NCBI GenBank assembly: GCA_905221605.1 | Contig: CAJNDS010002667.1 | Location: 257,746 to 321,745, forward strand | Direction of reading: 5' to 3' | Length of the DNA stretch: 64,000 nucleotides | Source: Symbiodinium natans | Taxonomy: Eukaryota > Sar > Dinophyceae > Suessiales > Symbiodiniaceae | Part shown: positions 8,776 through 17,019 of the stretch, one piece after another | How positions within the stretch are numbered: position 1 is the first letter of the stretch | Layout: each line of letters opens with the position of its first letter | Notes under the pieces: generated by a model | What the model was told of the DNA's origin: nothing | Databases searched by the model: none | What the model saw: only the letters and a program-made list of their open reading frames with translations | Translations under genes and position numbers: made by a program

Positions 8776-10269
8776 TCAGATTGGCCAGGCTACGGATACG
8801 GCCCTCAAAACTGCACAGGTGGGACTCAAAAGCAGGTGGTCCCCTGACCGCGCGCTGCCTGCATCTCGGCAAGCAGCATTCAGCGCCGGCATGCCCCCCT
8901 CCACCTGGGGCGTGTTCTCCTGCAGGAGCCCTTCCATCGAGAAGATGACGTCCCTTCCTTTGGCTCTTGCAGCCACCTTGGAGATTGAGATGATTGAGGC
9001 TTTGATACCTTCAAAGCCGGAGTCGTTGCAGACCCCTCGGCCGCTGAATCCGTACGACGGGAAGTCGCCGTCCGTGAAGTCTCCCGGGGTTATCTCCCCA
9101 TACTCGCCCACACCCATGGCTGCTGTCCACGGCAAGCCGTGGGACATTGTCATCGTATAGCGGTGGTTTGCGGGCTCCAGGAAGGATGGCCCTGTCAACT
9201 TTGTGCGAAAGCACAGCACTTTCTGCCCTGGCACTGCGAACATGATCGCATCGAAGTCCCCTTCAATGTCCAGCGGCCTGGAGTTCTGCTTGAACCACGC
9301 GAACAAGCATGCCCAGCGCTCGACAATCGGCTGCGGCACCTCGGTGGGATTCTTGTACTTTGCCATGTACAGCATCAACCGATCGCGATACTCGTCCACC
9401 AAGGTCCCGTCAATCAGGCCTCGGGCGTCCTTCCAGGACATGTTCCACCAGCTTCGCAAGGTGCCCTCACGCATCAGTTCTCGGGCGCACTTGGGTCGTG
9501 AGGGGTCTGCGAGGGCCTTAGCGATCGCCCCCTGCCAGAGCTGACTGTGGAACCCTTCTTCTTCGCGCTCAGCCTTGCGATTGGCCGCCGCTTGAACTTC
9601 CTCCTCCGTCGCCTCCGCAACGTTGAATGCAGAGTCGGGCCTCTCAGGCGGCCCCTGCTGCCGGGCTCCAAAAATCCCAGCCACTGGGTCGAGGAGAAAC
9701 TCCGGCTCATCCTCCTTGGGGGCGGCCCCTCGCCCCTGCTGCTCCTTAGCCGGCTTTTGCTCAGGCTTGGGCCACTTGTTCCAGCCTTTGGGCTTGTCCC
9801 ACTTCTCACGCCGATTGCCTCCAGAGCCCTGCCACGAGCTGCTGGAGCCGTAGTTCTTAGAATGCCCCCAACCTTTGCCCCATGAAGACTGCTGGCTCTT
9901 CCACGGGGTGGACTGTTCTTGCCACCGGGAGGAGTCCTTCCAAGAGGAAGCTGCCTCGGCTCCCTTCTGAGCAGGAAGGGATGCCTGGGTCTGTTGGCCA
10001 GACGCCACGCCGAAAACCGCAGTCGGCACTTGGCACCAGTGAAATCCTGGCTGCGGAGCCGGCATGCTAGGGCTCCCAACAATTGGGGTCCTCGGCTGGG
10101 TCTCTGGAGACCTCTCTCGACGCCCCCTTGGGCTGCGCGACCTAGACGCTCTTCGGCGCCTGTCTCTGCGTCTCGAGCGACGGCTGTCGCTGCTGCTTCT
10201 GTTCCTCCTGCGGCCCCTGGAGGCAGAGCCTTGTGACTCACCGCCCGGAAAGAAGGGCCACGGAAACAT
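8776..10269 (-). CDS. Arg/Ser-rich first ORF of the DIRS-like element, function unknown
   Basis: 497 residues from an ATG at 10269. Residues about 14-56 are an RS domain (alternating Arg, Ser and Asp, such as RRSRRRDRRRRASRSRSPRG) like those of SR splicing factors. Residues 110-180 are Gln/Trp/Gly/Lys-rich and disordered. Residues about 200-430 look globular, with conserved-looking Trp and Gly positions. No nucleic-acid-binding or enzymatic motif was recognised. It is the first ORF after the leader, in the position of a structural protein. RS domains bind RNA or SR proteins, so a role in RNA packaging, splicing control or nuclear import is possible but unproven. Confidence 0.6.
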   Translation of the reverse strand: MFPWPFFPGGESQGSASRGRRRNRSSSDSRRSRRRDRRRRASRSRSPRGRRERSPETQPRTPIVGSPSMPAPQPGFHWCQVPTAVFGVASGQQTQASLPAQKGAEAASSWKDSSRWQEQSTPWKSQQSSWGKGWGHSKNYGSSSSWQGSGGNRREKWDKPKGWNKWPKPEQKPAKEQQGRGAAPKEDEPEFLLDPVAGIFGARQQGPPERPDSAFNVAEATEEEVQAAANRKAEREEEGFHSQLWQGAIAKALADPSRPKCARELMREGTLRSWWNMSWKDARGLIDGTLVDEYRDRLMLYMAKYKNPTEVPQPIVERWACLFAWFKQNSRPLDIEGDFDAIMFAVPGQKVLCFRTKLTGPSFLEPANHRYTMTMSHGLPWTAAMGVGEYGEITPGDFTDGDFPSYGFSGRGVCNDSGFEGIKASIISISKVAARAKGRDVIFSMEGLLQENTPQVEGGMPALNAACRDAGSARSGDHLLLSPTCAVLRAVSVAWPI

Positions 10270-11573
10270 CTGGGCTTACGCCTCTTTTCTTTGCCCCTCG
10301 GCTTTTGTTTCCTCTGAGAGCCTTCGCTACCCTTTTTGTCTCTCTTTTTTTTTTTTGAGCCGACAGAAATTCAGGTTTGGGAGAATAAACTCAGACGTCA
10401 GCACGACTTTCCCTTGAAATGTGCAATTAAGTGCTGAGTCGAACGCAGCTTGCAATCTTCCTGTTTTCAGGCTCTCGGAAGAGCCTCTCGTCTCTACTGG
10501 ACGACTGATCGGTGCCCTTGCACCTCTTGCCAGCCCTTGCCGGATTTGGCTGTCGTCACGGCCCGAGAGAAAGGGCTGCCCTTGCAGCGATGTATGAAGC
10601 ACACTCATTGCGTGCCTTGAATATTGGCCCTTGCCGTCTTCAGCTGCCCTTGCAGCAAAACTATTTAAGTTGCCCTTGCAACGAATCTCAACGAGCTGAC
10701 CCTTCAGCCGATCTTTGACCACGACTGCCTTAGCAGCTTGATCTCTCTTGAGCTGCCCTTGCAGCATTCTTGGAACTGCCCATGCATTATAATTCTCTCT
10801 GAAGACTTTTTCACTTCGAAGAACACCACCTGAAGTGCAGCAGTGTACAGTTGAGAATGTGGTTCTATCTGCAAAGGTCCAAAACAAACTAACATGCTTC
10901 ACAAACACGAACCACGCAGCCACTCGCAGAGACAGTACGAATGCAAGCACTGATTGCTCGTACTTTCCGTCCCTTAGCGTCTAAGACCTGTTGTCAGGGC
11001 AGGACGGACACGCTGCTGAACTCTCTTGCTTGGCCATCGGCTAACGAAGAGGGCACTCCAGGTCCCCACATCAAGATGCCTGGACGGGGCGTGAACTGCA
11101 CATGCTGAGTCTTGATTCTGCTTCAGGAGAAACATGTAGACAAGGGTACCTTCACACCCAGGACAAAGCTGCCAAACTTGGTTCCTTGCAAGATAAAATA
11201 TCTTGACCTGACGTGTACAACTCTCGCAATTGACGAACACAGCTACCAGCTGCAGCAAGTTCTGAAACCTAAGACACTAGCTCGTCTCCAGAAGTCTCCT
11301 TGCACTCCAGCAAACTTCAAGCGGCGACAATGCACAGCAACTAACGCACTCACAAAGTCTCCAAGATAGACCTGGAGAAAAGAATCCTTAAATTGCGTCC
11401 TGGCTCAGACTACAAAAACGCACACATGCTCCAAGAAAACTCAAGAACATCAAGGCAACTCGGCTTCAAAACCAAGCGTGAATTGTAAGCTCCAAACGCC
11501 ATCGACCTTCTGTGAGGCTCCCGCTCCCCCCACCAGGCAGCAGGACGCTAATCCCCCAGCACACTTGGCTGAA
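10270..11573 (-). other. Leader (5' untranslated region) of the DIRS-like element
   Basis: 1.3 kb between repeat A1 and the first ORF with no credible long reading frame on the sense strand. It has a T9-10 run near 10347-10356 and the hairpin array listed separately. The length is large for a simple leader and suggests packaging or translational control elements. Confidence 0.55.
10511..10786 (-). repeat. Array of small covarying hairpins with conserved tetraloop
   Basis: Six perfect 5-bp stems with 4-nt loops. On the plus strand: GGTGC-CCTT-GCACC at 10511, GCTGC-CCTT-GCAGC at 10575, 10643 and 10752, GTTGC-CCTT-GCAAC at 10669, and GCTGA-CCCT-TCAGC at 10695. Weaker members are at 10531, 10626, 10725 and 10777. 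The loop is conserved while stems change on both sides together, which is the signature of a selected structure. In the transcript the loop reads AAGG. Confidence 0.7.
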
Positions 11574-11724
11574 GGCAGAAAAATTTTTTTCCCGACCCTC
11601 TCCACGAGGGTTGTGACTGAGAGGGCTGTGGCCTCTCTTCGTCTGAGCCGAAAAACTTTCTCATTCGGAGAATTCGAAAATTTTTCTCCGGAAAATAAAG
11701 GTTTGTACTTGCAGCACGATTACC
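11574..11724 (-). repeat. Terminal repeat A1 (5' end of the DIRS-like element)
   Basis: A 151-bp copy of 1178-1327, with one extra T in the T-run near 11583-11590. It forms the outer 5' edge on the minus strand. The promoter would be expected here or in the leader; no TATA-like element is obvious. Confidence 0.85.
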
Positions 11725-12850
11725 CTGTGTGGAGGGTTCCAGAAAGCACCTCCTGAAAACTACCCTGTGCGAGGGTGGATGGGACCACCTGGACAAGGCT
11801 TATGTCGACAGGCTTGGGGACACTGCACCCCTCAACTTGGTATATTTGGCGCAGGGTCGACGCCTCCCCTCACAAGGCGCGGGGACCACGCTTTCCCCTC
11901 AATTCCCCCATGCACGAAGTGCACTGGCGCGGGGAAACACGCCAGGCAGAAGCCAAACCCATAAACATAAACCTCAGGCAGCGCCTAAGGCGGAATCTTG
12001 CCTCTGGTAGCTATCCCACTCTCAGGCACTGCCGCCAGTGTGGATTTACTGTAGATGAGTCCTAGGCAAGGCCAAGGTGGACAAACTAAAGCTCCTGACA
12101 CTAAGCTTGGTAGGCCTGGGCATACCCCAGCATGACAAAGGTCAGGAGGGCCTTATACCACTCATCTCAAAGAGGATAAAACCTCTGGCTGTGTGAGTCA
12201 CGAAAGAGCCCGCCAGATCTATCTCACACTTCAAGCCAATGTCGAACTGGTTAGCAGCCAGTGTAGGCGATAGCCCGTTACAAGCCACAGACAATGTAGC
12301 AGGCTTCCAGAAGGGGGCATGTGCTTTCGGCCTGCTGGCCACTGCATCACGTTCCCTAATCGCCACTGCAGACTCCCAAACTTCCAGCTTCCTAACTCCA
12401 GCTCTCCAGGGATTGCAAGCGGTGGCAACAGGCTGTACAGACCAGTTGCTCAAGTTCGCCGCAGCTCCGGCTTTCACTCTCTTACTAACCGTGCCTTGCG
12501 GTCCCCCCCGAGCATACTGGGCTGATCCCTGCCCGCCGGCCCTTGCCCCTATCTGTTCGGGTCAGAGGGTCTGCACCTCTCTGCTGCCTCGGTGCCACTT
12601 GGCCACGAGGCCCATGGAAGGCATCCCTGTTTGGCACGCTCGCTGAAACTCTGCTCCAGGGACTGGGCATCGCGGAAGTGCCCTGCCCTGGTAGTTCGCT
12701 CCAGTCGAAGGATGCACCTTCCCTCTCGGCTCACCTCTGAGGTAATGAGAGCCAGGCTATCCCTCTTAGAGGGTGGGCTCCATGGCATCTAGGCAGCTAC
12801 CCTACCTGAAAACTGCCTACCACTTGCCTTCTCACTCGAGCCGAGAGCCT
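11725..12850. other. Unassigned flank right of the DIRS-like element
   Basis: No recognised gene. Overlapping 110-135-residue frames on both strands at 12.14-12.65 kb have no recognisable domain and compete with each other. The GAGGGTGG motif recurs near 11770 and 12765. Confidence 0.3.
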
Positions 12851-12856
12851 TGAGCC

Positions 12857-12982
12857 AACCCAGGTTCAACCTGGGTTCAACCCAGGTTCAGAACCCGGGT
12901 CAGAATCCAGGTTCGACCTGGGTTCAACCTGGGTTCAACCCGGGTTCAACCCAGGTTCAACCCAGGTTCGAGCCTGGCTCAA
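12857..12982. repeat. Palindromic GGTTCAACC-type repeat, copy 1
   Basis: A run of alternating AACCCAGGTTC and AACCTGGGTTC units making perfect small palindromes such as CCTGGGTTCAACCCAGG. The core GGTTCRANCC resembles a tRNA B-box, but no A-box or cloverleaf is present. Confidence 0.75.
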
Positions 12983-12989
12983 CGCAGAC

Positions 12990-13330
12990 TAAACCGGCGG
13001 GCTTAAGCCCTCTTTAAGCCTGCCTTTAACCCCTCCTGAAGCCGCCCCTCAAAGGGGTCCCTGCAAAGAGGGTCCCTTTAAGGGGAGAGGGCAAAGGGCC
13101 AAAGCCTTTAAGCACCCTCTCAAGTTCCCCCTAAGCCTCCCCATAAGTTTTCCCTTAAGACTTTCTTAAGCCTCCCAAAAGCCTCTTCTGAACCCCCCCT
13201 GAAGCCTTCCCCCCTTTAAACCCGCTTCAAGCCTCCCCTTAAGTTTTCCCGTAAGCCCCCCCTTAGGCCCCCCCTAAGCCTCTCCTTAAGCTCCTACCTT
13301 TAAGCCACCTTTAAGGCTCTTTGAAACCCC
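12990..13330. repeat. Degenerate TTAAGCC/C-rich repeat
   Basis: Irregular repetition of CTTAAGCCTCCC-like words, about 12-20 bp apart. No coding potential. Confidence 0.55.
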
Positions 13331-13422
13331 TCTCCAACCTCTACTCTTCTGCTTTCGAACGATGAAAGCAAGAAAGGAAAAGGTGGATAAACTAGTTCGG
13401 TGCTTCTCTGACGTGCAATTGA

Positions 13423-13442
13423 GGGGGGGGCTGCCCCCCCCC
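13423..13442. repeat. G-run/C-run palindrome 1
   Basis: G8, then CTG, then C9: a perfect short hairpin and a potential G-quadruplex/i-motif site inside the satellite region. Confidence 0.7.
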
Positions 13443-14013
13443 AAAAAAGAGTCGAGGGGGGGTAGAATTTAAAAGACATTCCCTTCTCCCTTCTCTTCTG
13501 AGTTTTCGAAGAATGAAATACGAAAAACAAAGGAATATTCGAGGGGGGTGGAATTTAGAATAAATTCTCTTCTCTCTTCTCCTCTGATTTTAAGGAAATA
13601 CAAACAACAAAAAAGGTCGCGGGGGGTGGAATTTAGAATACATTCCCTTGTCTCTTCTCCCTGCCTCCCACGCGACATTCTCGCTTCTCCCTTCCTCCCG
13701 CTCCCTCGTCTGTGATTTTTAATGAAGTGCTTCGAGAAACCGAACAGCCTCGTCTTTACTTCTCTGATTTTTCGAATAAAAAAAGACAAAAAACAAAACA
13801 AGATTCTCTCTTCTCCTCTGATTTCTCGAAGAATGAGATACAAAAAACAAAAAAGATTCGAGGGGGGGTGGATTTAGAACACATTCCCTTCTCTCTTCTC
13901 CCTTCCTCCCACTCTACATTCTCTCTTCTGCCTTCCTCCAACTGCCTCGTCTCTATATAATTCAAAATAAAGTTCCTTCTGTCTTCTCCCCTCCGCCCAC
14001 TTTACAAGTAAAT

Positions 14014-14035
14014 GGGGGGGGCTGCGCCCCCCCCC
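14014..14035. repeat. G-run/C-run palindrome 2
   Basis: G8-CTGCG-C9, preceded by AAT and followed by AACCCCCC. The same architecture and loop as the copies at 13423 and 14195. Confidence 0.7.
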
Positions 14036-14194
14036 AACCCCCCGCTCTTTACTTCTAAACGAAAACAATCTCGTTTTCGACTCCTCTAAGTTTTGAACAA
14101 TGAAACACAAAAACAAAACAAGTTTGAGGGGTGGAATTCAGACGAAAGCTCCTTTCTCTCTTCTCTTCTCTTTTCAAGTCACAACAGGCACAAT

Positions 14195-14219
14195 GGGGGG
14201 GGGGGCTGCGTCCCCCCCC
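14195..14219. repeat. G-run/C-run palindrome 3
   Basis: G11-CTGCGT-C8, followed by AACCCCCCCCC and GTTCTTTACTT, matching the right flank of copy 2 (AACCCCCCGCTCTTTACTT). Copies 2 and 3 are therefore one dispersed element. Confidence 0.7.
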
Positions 14220-14682
14220 AACCCCCCCCCGTTCTTTACTTTTGGAAACAACAACTGTCGTCCTGCTCCTCTAATTTCATAAGAAAGACCGAAAACAAAA
14301 GAAAATTCGAGGAAGGTCGAATTTAGAATAAATTCCCTTCTCCCTTCTTCTCTGTTTTCGAAGAATGAACTACGAAAAACAAAAAAATTCGAGGGAAGTG
14401 GAATTTGAACAAATCCTCTTCTCTCTTCTTCTCTGATTTCGCGAGAATGCAACACAAAAAAGAAAAAATTCGAGGGAGGTGGAATTTAAAATACATTCGC
14501 TTCTCTCGGCTCCCTTGCCCCCACGCCACATTCTGTCAACTTCGAACCAGAACAATCTTCTCGACTCCTCCAATTTTCGCTTCTCCTCTAATTTTTCAAA
14601 TAATGATAACAAAAAACAAAAAATGTTTGAGGGGGTGGAATTTAGAATGCATTCCCTTCTCTCCTCTCCCTTCCTCCCACCG

Positions 14683-14870
14683 GGTTGAAACTGGGTTCAA
14701 TCTGGGTTCAACCCAGGTTGAACCTGGGTTGAACCCAGGTTGAACCAGATTCAACCCAAACCCAGATTCAACCTGGCTTCAACCTGGGTTCAACTTGGGA
14801 CCCGGGTTCAACCTGTCTGCAACCCAGATTGAACCCAGGTTCAACTCCAACCTGGATTAAACTTGGGAAG
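14683..14870. repeat. Palindromic GGTTCAACC-type repeat, copy 2
   Basis: The same family as 12857-12982, on the other side of the ~80-bp satellite. Units alternate between GGTTGAACC and GGTTCAACC. Confidence 0.75.
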
Positions 14871-15042
14871 CTTGAAAAGAGCCCAAAAAGCTTCCAAAAT
14901 CGGACCTACTTATTGGCAGAAAGAGAGGAGGTCTTTTCATTGTTTTGCATGCTTGGGTTCCAAATTATAACCCCAAAATGGGCCACAATTGGAACTCCAA
15001 ATGGGTTTAAAACTGCTGCTGCAAATTGCACTCAGGTCCGGA

Positions 15043-15080
15043 GGGGCGGGTTCGAACCTGGGTTCAACCCAGATTCGAAC
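15043..15080. repeat. Palindromic GGTTCAACC-type repeat, short copy 3
   Basis: Contains GCGGGTTCGAACCTGGGTTC and a following AACCCAGATTCGAAC. It is the closest of the three copies to a consensus B-box, yet no tRNA fold surrounds it. Confidence 0.6.
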
Positions 15081-15419
15081 TCTTTTCCTTTCAAAACGGA
15101 GTTCTGACAGTGCCGTTTTGGACAGAAATCAACTGCAGGACGAGACGAGTTTGACTGCACTGCTGAGTCGTGCATGTTGCGTGCGACGTCCAAACCGAAC
15201 CGTTTTGAAAAGACAAAGTGTGGAAATCAGTGCAGCAGGCGCAACAGCGTGGGCATGCAGGCACATGCGTGTCAGTTTCCGCCAGTTCCAGCTGGGGAAT
15301 TAACAGTGAGTTGTCCTCTCTGAGTGGGGGGATGGCAGGAAGACAAGCAGGCATCGGGCTGTGCGCAGGCGTGCGGCACACAGTCGGCAGTTCCAGTACA
15401 TGGGTGCTTGGGGCAAGGC

Positions 15420-15716
15420 ATGGCTGGTCAGGACGTTTTGCAGATGCAGCAGCTCATCAGCATGATGTCACCAGCAGCTCAAGCGGTGCAAACGGTGCTA
15501 CAGGAGCAACTTGGAGCTGGTATGCAGGCTGGCATGACGCAAAGCTTTGAGTCACGAGATGTGTTTTCGCGATCTGAGAAATGGTTGGATCAGCCTCCTG
15601 TGACCCATGCAGAGAAGTGGAGCACGCGTGAGCAAGAGGTTGCTGGGTTTGCAGACTACGTAGTGTCGCTCAAAGTTGGGCAGCATTGGCGAGCGTTGTG
15701 TTTGCAGAAGAGATAG
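15420..15716 (+). pseudogene. Copia gag, N-terminal fragment
   Basis: About 98 residues from an ATG at 15420: a Met/Gln-rich start, then SRSEKWLDQPP and HAEKWSTREQEVAGFADYVV. These look like the gag N-terminal helical domain of dinoflagellate Copia elements. The frame hits TAG at 15714. Sense appears to continue in another frame from about 15671 (through AEEIGMCVRWPETIWQHSLN) and then in a third frame from about 15814. This implies two single-base losses, unless these are sequencing errors. Confidence 0.6.
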
Positions 15717-15813
15717 GCATGTGTGTGCGTTGGCCAGAGACGATTTGGCAACATTCGTTGAATGAAGAGCAGAAGACACGGTCGGTGAGGCTGTATGGTT
15801 GTTGTAAGCAGCC

Positions 15814-17019
15814 TTGGACCATGCTAGGGCAACCCTCATGATACAGGCGTTCAGCGAAGGTTTGCCACTTGATGGGTCTCTTGCAGATCCAACCAGAAGT
15901 TTGGGGAATGTGAACTGTGGGTACGAGCTGCTGAGGCAGCTGGCTCAGCAGTTTTCGTTGCGCAGCAGAGCAGAGGCCTTGTCGATGCGGTCGGAACTGT
16001 TGCACAGGATATTCGCCTTGAGAAATTCAGAAATGAATGCAGCTACGATGGTCGGTGATGTGATCAGAAAGATCGACATAGAGGTGTCACGTTACGCCAA
16101 GTTGTTGGGCACGCTGCCAACAGCACTAGACAGGCAAGGGTTGAGCATCGGAGATGGAGACATGCTTGTGATTTTGCTGCGGAGTTTGCCAGAAGAAGCG
16201 AAGAAGTACGTTTTGCATCACTCGGGAGCAGAAACGTATCAGTCATGTCGGAGTGCAGCTCTTCGTTTTGAGCGTCAACAGAGACTCTTCTTGGATCTGA
16301 ACTTGTCACCAGGAAAGAAGCAACAAGTGTATGAGGTGTTTGATATGACAGCATGGGACGATGACGGACAGTATGAGTGTGCATGGCATGAGCGTGACGG
16401 TGCATGGCATGATGTGTCAGTTTCTGCGGTAAGTGCTGAACGGTGTGGTCGTTGTGGTAGGAAGAATCACAAGACAGAGAACTGTAGCACAGACATGTCC
16501 AAGGTGAAGTGTTTTTCTTGTGGGGAACTAGGACACATCAGCGCGCATTGCAGTAAAGCCCACGGCTCAGCCTCATCCTCTGGAAAGGTAAAAGGAAAGG
16601 AGAAAGGAAAAGAACGAGGAAAAGGCAAAGATGGAAAAGGAAAGGATAAAGGAAAAGGAAAGGCAAAGGGCAAAGAAAAGGGAGCAAAAGGTCCTGGAAA
16701 GGGCAAGAAAGGAAAGATGTTTGAATTAGTGGAATCTTTGCCGCCAGTGCCTGAGCATCCGCAGGTCGATGAGGGCTGGGGTGCGTTTGTGTGGGATGAG
16801 AGCTGGAGCAACAGTTGGGATGAGCAATGGACAGATGAGATCTGGAACGCCGCTGCTGCTGACGAGAGCGTAGGAGAGAGTTTGCAGTTGAGTGCGGTGT
16901 TGCCTGTTGAACAGCCTGTTTGTCTGGAACCACTCGTGATCGCTGGACTGAGAGCAGAAGCGAGAGATGGGGAATGGTGGTTGCTGGACAGCGGGGCAGG
17001 GGTGACAGTGCGAGTCTGA
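15814..17019 (+). CDS. Copia gag C-terminal part with two zinc knuckles, ending in the protease site
   Basis: Open for 401 codons, but it begins with TTG after a stop at 15805-15807, so it continues the fragment upstream and is not an independent start. Helical capsid-like sequence spans residues 1-165. Two CX2CX4HX4C zinc knuckles lie at 211-224 (CGRCGRKNHKTENC) and 233-246 (CFSCGELGHISAHC). A Lys/Gly tract follows at 257-306, then a Trp/Asp-rich segment. The aspartic protease active site WLLDSGAG is at about 389-396. TGA follows only six codons later, where sense moves to the pol frame. The knuckles bind genomic RNA, and the protease would cleave the polyprotein. Confidence 0.75.
   Translation: MDHARATLMIQAFSEGLPLDGSLADPTRSLGNVNCGYELLRQLAQQFSLRSRAEALSMRSELLHRIFALRNSEMNAATMVGDVIRKIDIEVSRYAKLLGTLPTALDRQGLSIGDGDMLVILLRSLPEEAKKYVLHHSGAETYQSCRSAALRFERQQRLFLDLNLSPGKKQQVYEVFDMTAWDDDGQYECAWHERDGAWHDVSVSAVSAERCGRCGRKNHKTENCSTDMSKVKCFSCGELGHISAHCSKAHGSASSSGKVKGKEKGKERGKGKDGKGKDKGKGKAKGKEKGAKGPGKGKKGKMFELVESLPPVPEHPQVDEGWGAFVWDESWSNSWDEQWTDEIWNAAAADESVGESLQLSAVLPVEQPVCLEPLVIAGLRAEARDGEWWLLDSGAGVTVRV

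Larger units (their letters stand above)
461..11724 (-). mobile_element. DIRS-like tyrosine-recombinase retrotransposon
   Basis: Seen: four consecutive minus-strand ORFs (Arg/Ser-rich protein, tyrosine recombinase, CCCH gag-like protein, methyltransferase-like/RT/RNase H) enclosed by split direct repeats. In transcription order: A1 (11724-11574), coding region, B1 (1594-1328), A2 (1327-1178), a 450-bp spacer, B2 (727-461). The A copies differ by one T in a T-run, and the B copies by one substitution that I noticed. Split direct repeats plus a tyrosine recombinase in place of a DDE integrase define PAT/Ngaro-type elements of the DIRS order, which integrate through a circular intermediate and make no target-site duplication. 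All four ORFs are open and the repeats are near-identical, so the insertion looks young. The spacer between A2 and B2 and the recombinase-before-gag order are unusual. Edges are inferred from the repeat limits. Confidence 0.85.
13440..14670. repeat. Degenerate ~80-bp satellite
   Basis: A core of TTCGAGGGGGTGGAATTTAG followed by ACATTCCCTTCTCTCTTCTCC and an A-rich AAAAAACAAA stretch recurs at about 13452, 13541, 13619, 13859, 14124, 14308, 14388, 14470 and 14628. Spacings are 78-89 bp or roughly multiples of that. Many stop-free frames in it are composition effects, not genes. Confidence 0.75.

Noticed and set aside
10512-10718. Small plus-strand ORF over the hairpin array
   Set aside because: It is antisense to the element leader, and the hairpin structure explains the sequence better than coding.
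12857-15080. tRNA genes suggested by GGTTCGAACC-like B-boxes
   Set aside because: No A-box, acceptor stem or anticodon arm can be drawn around any copy.
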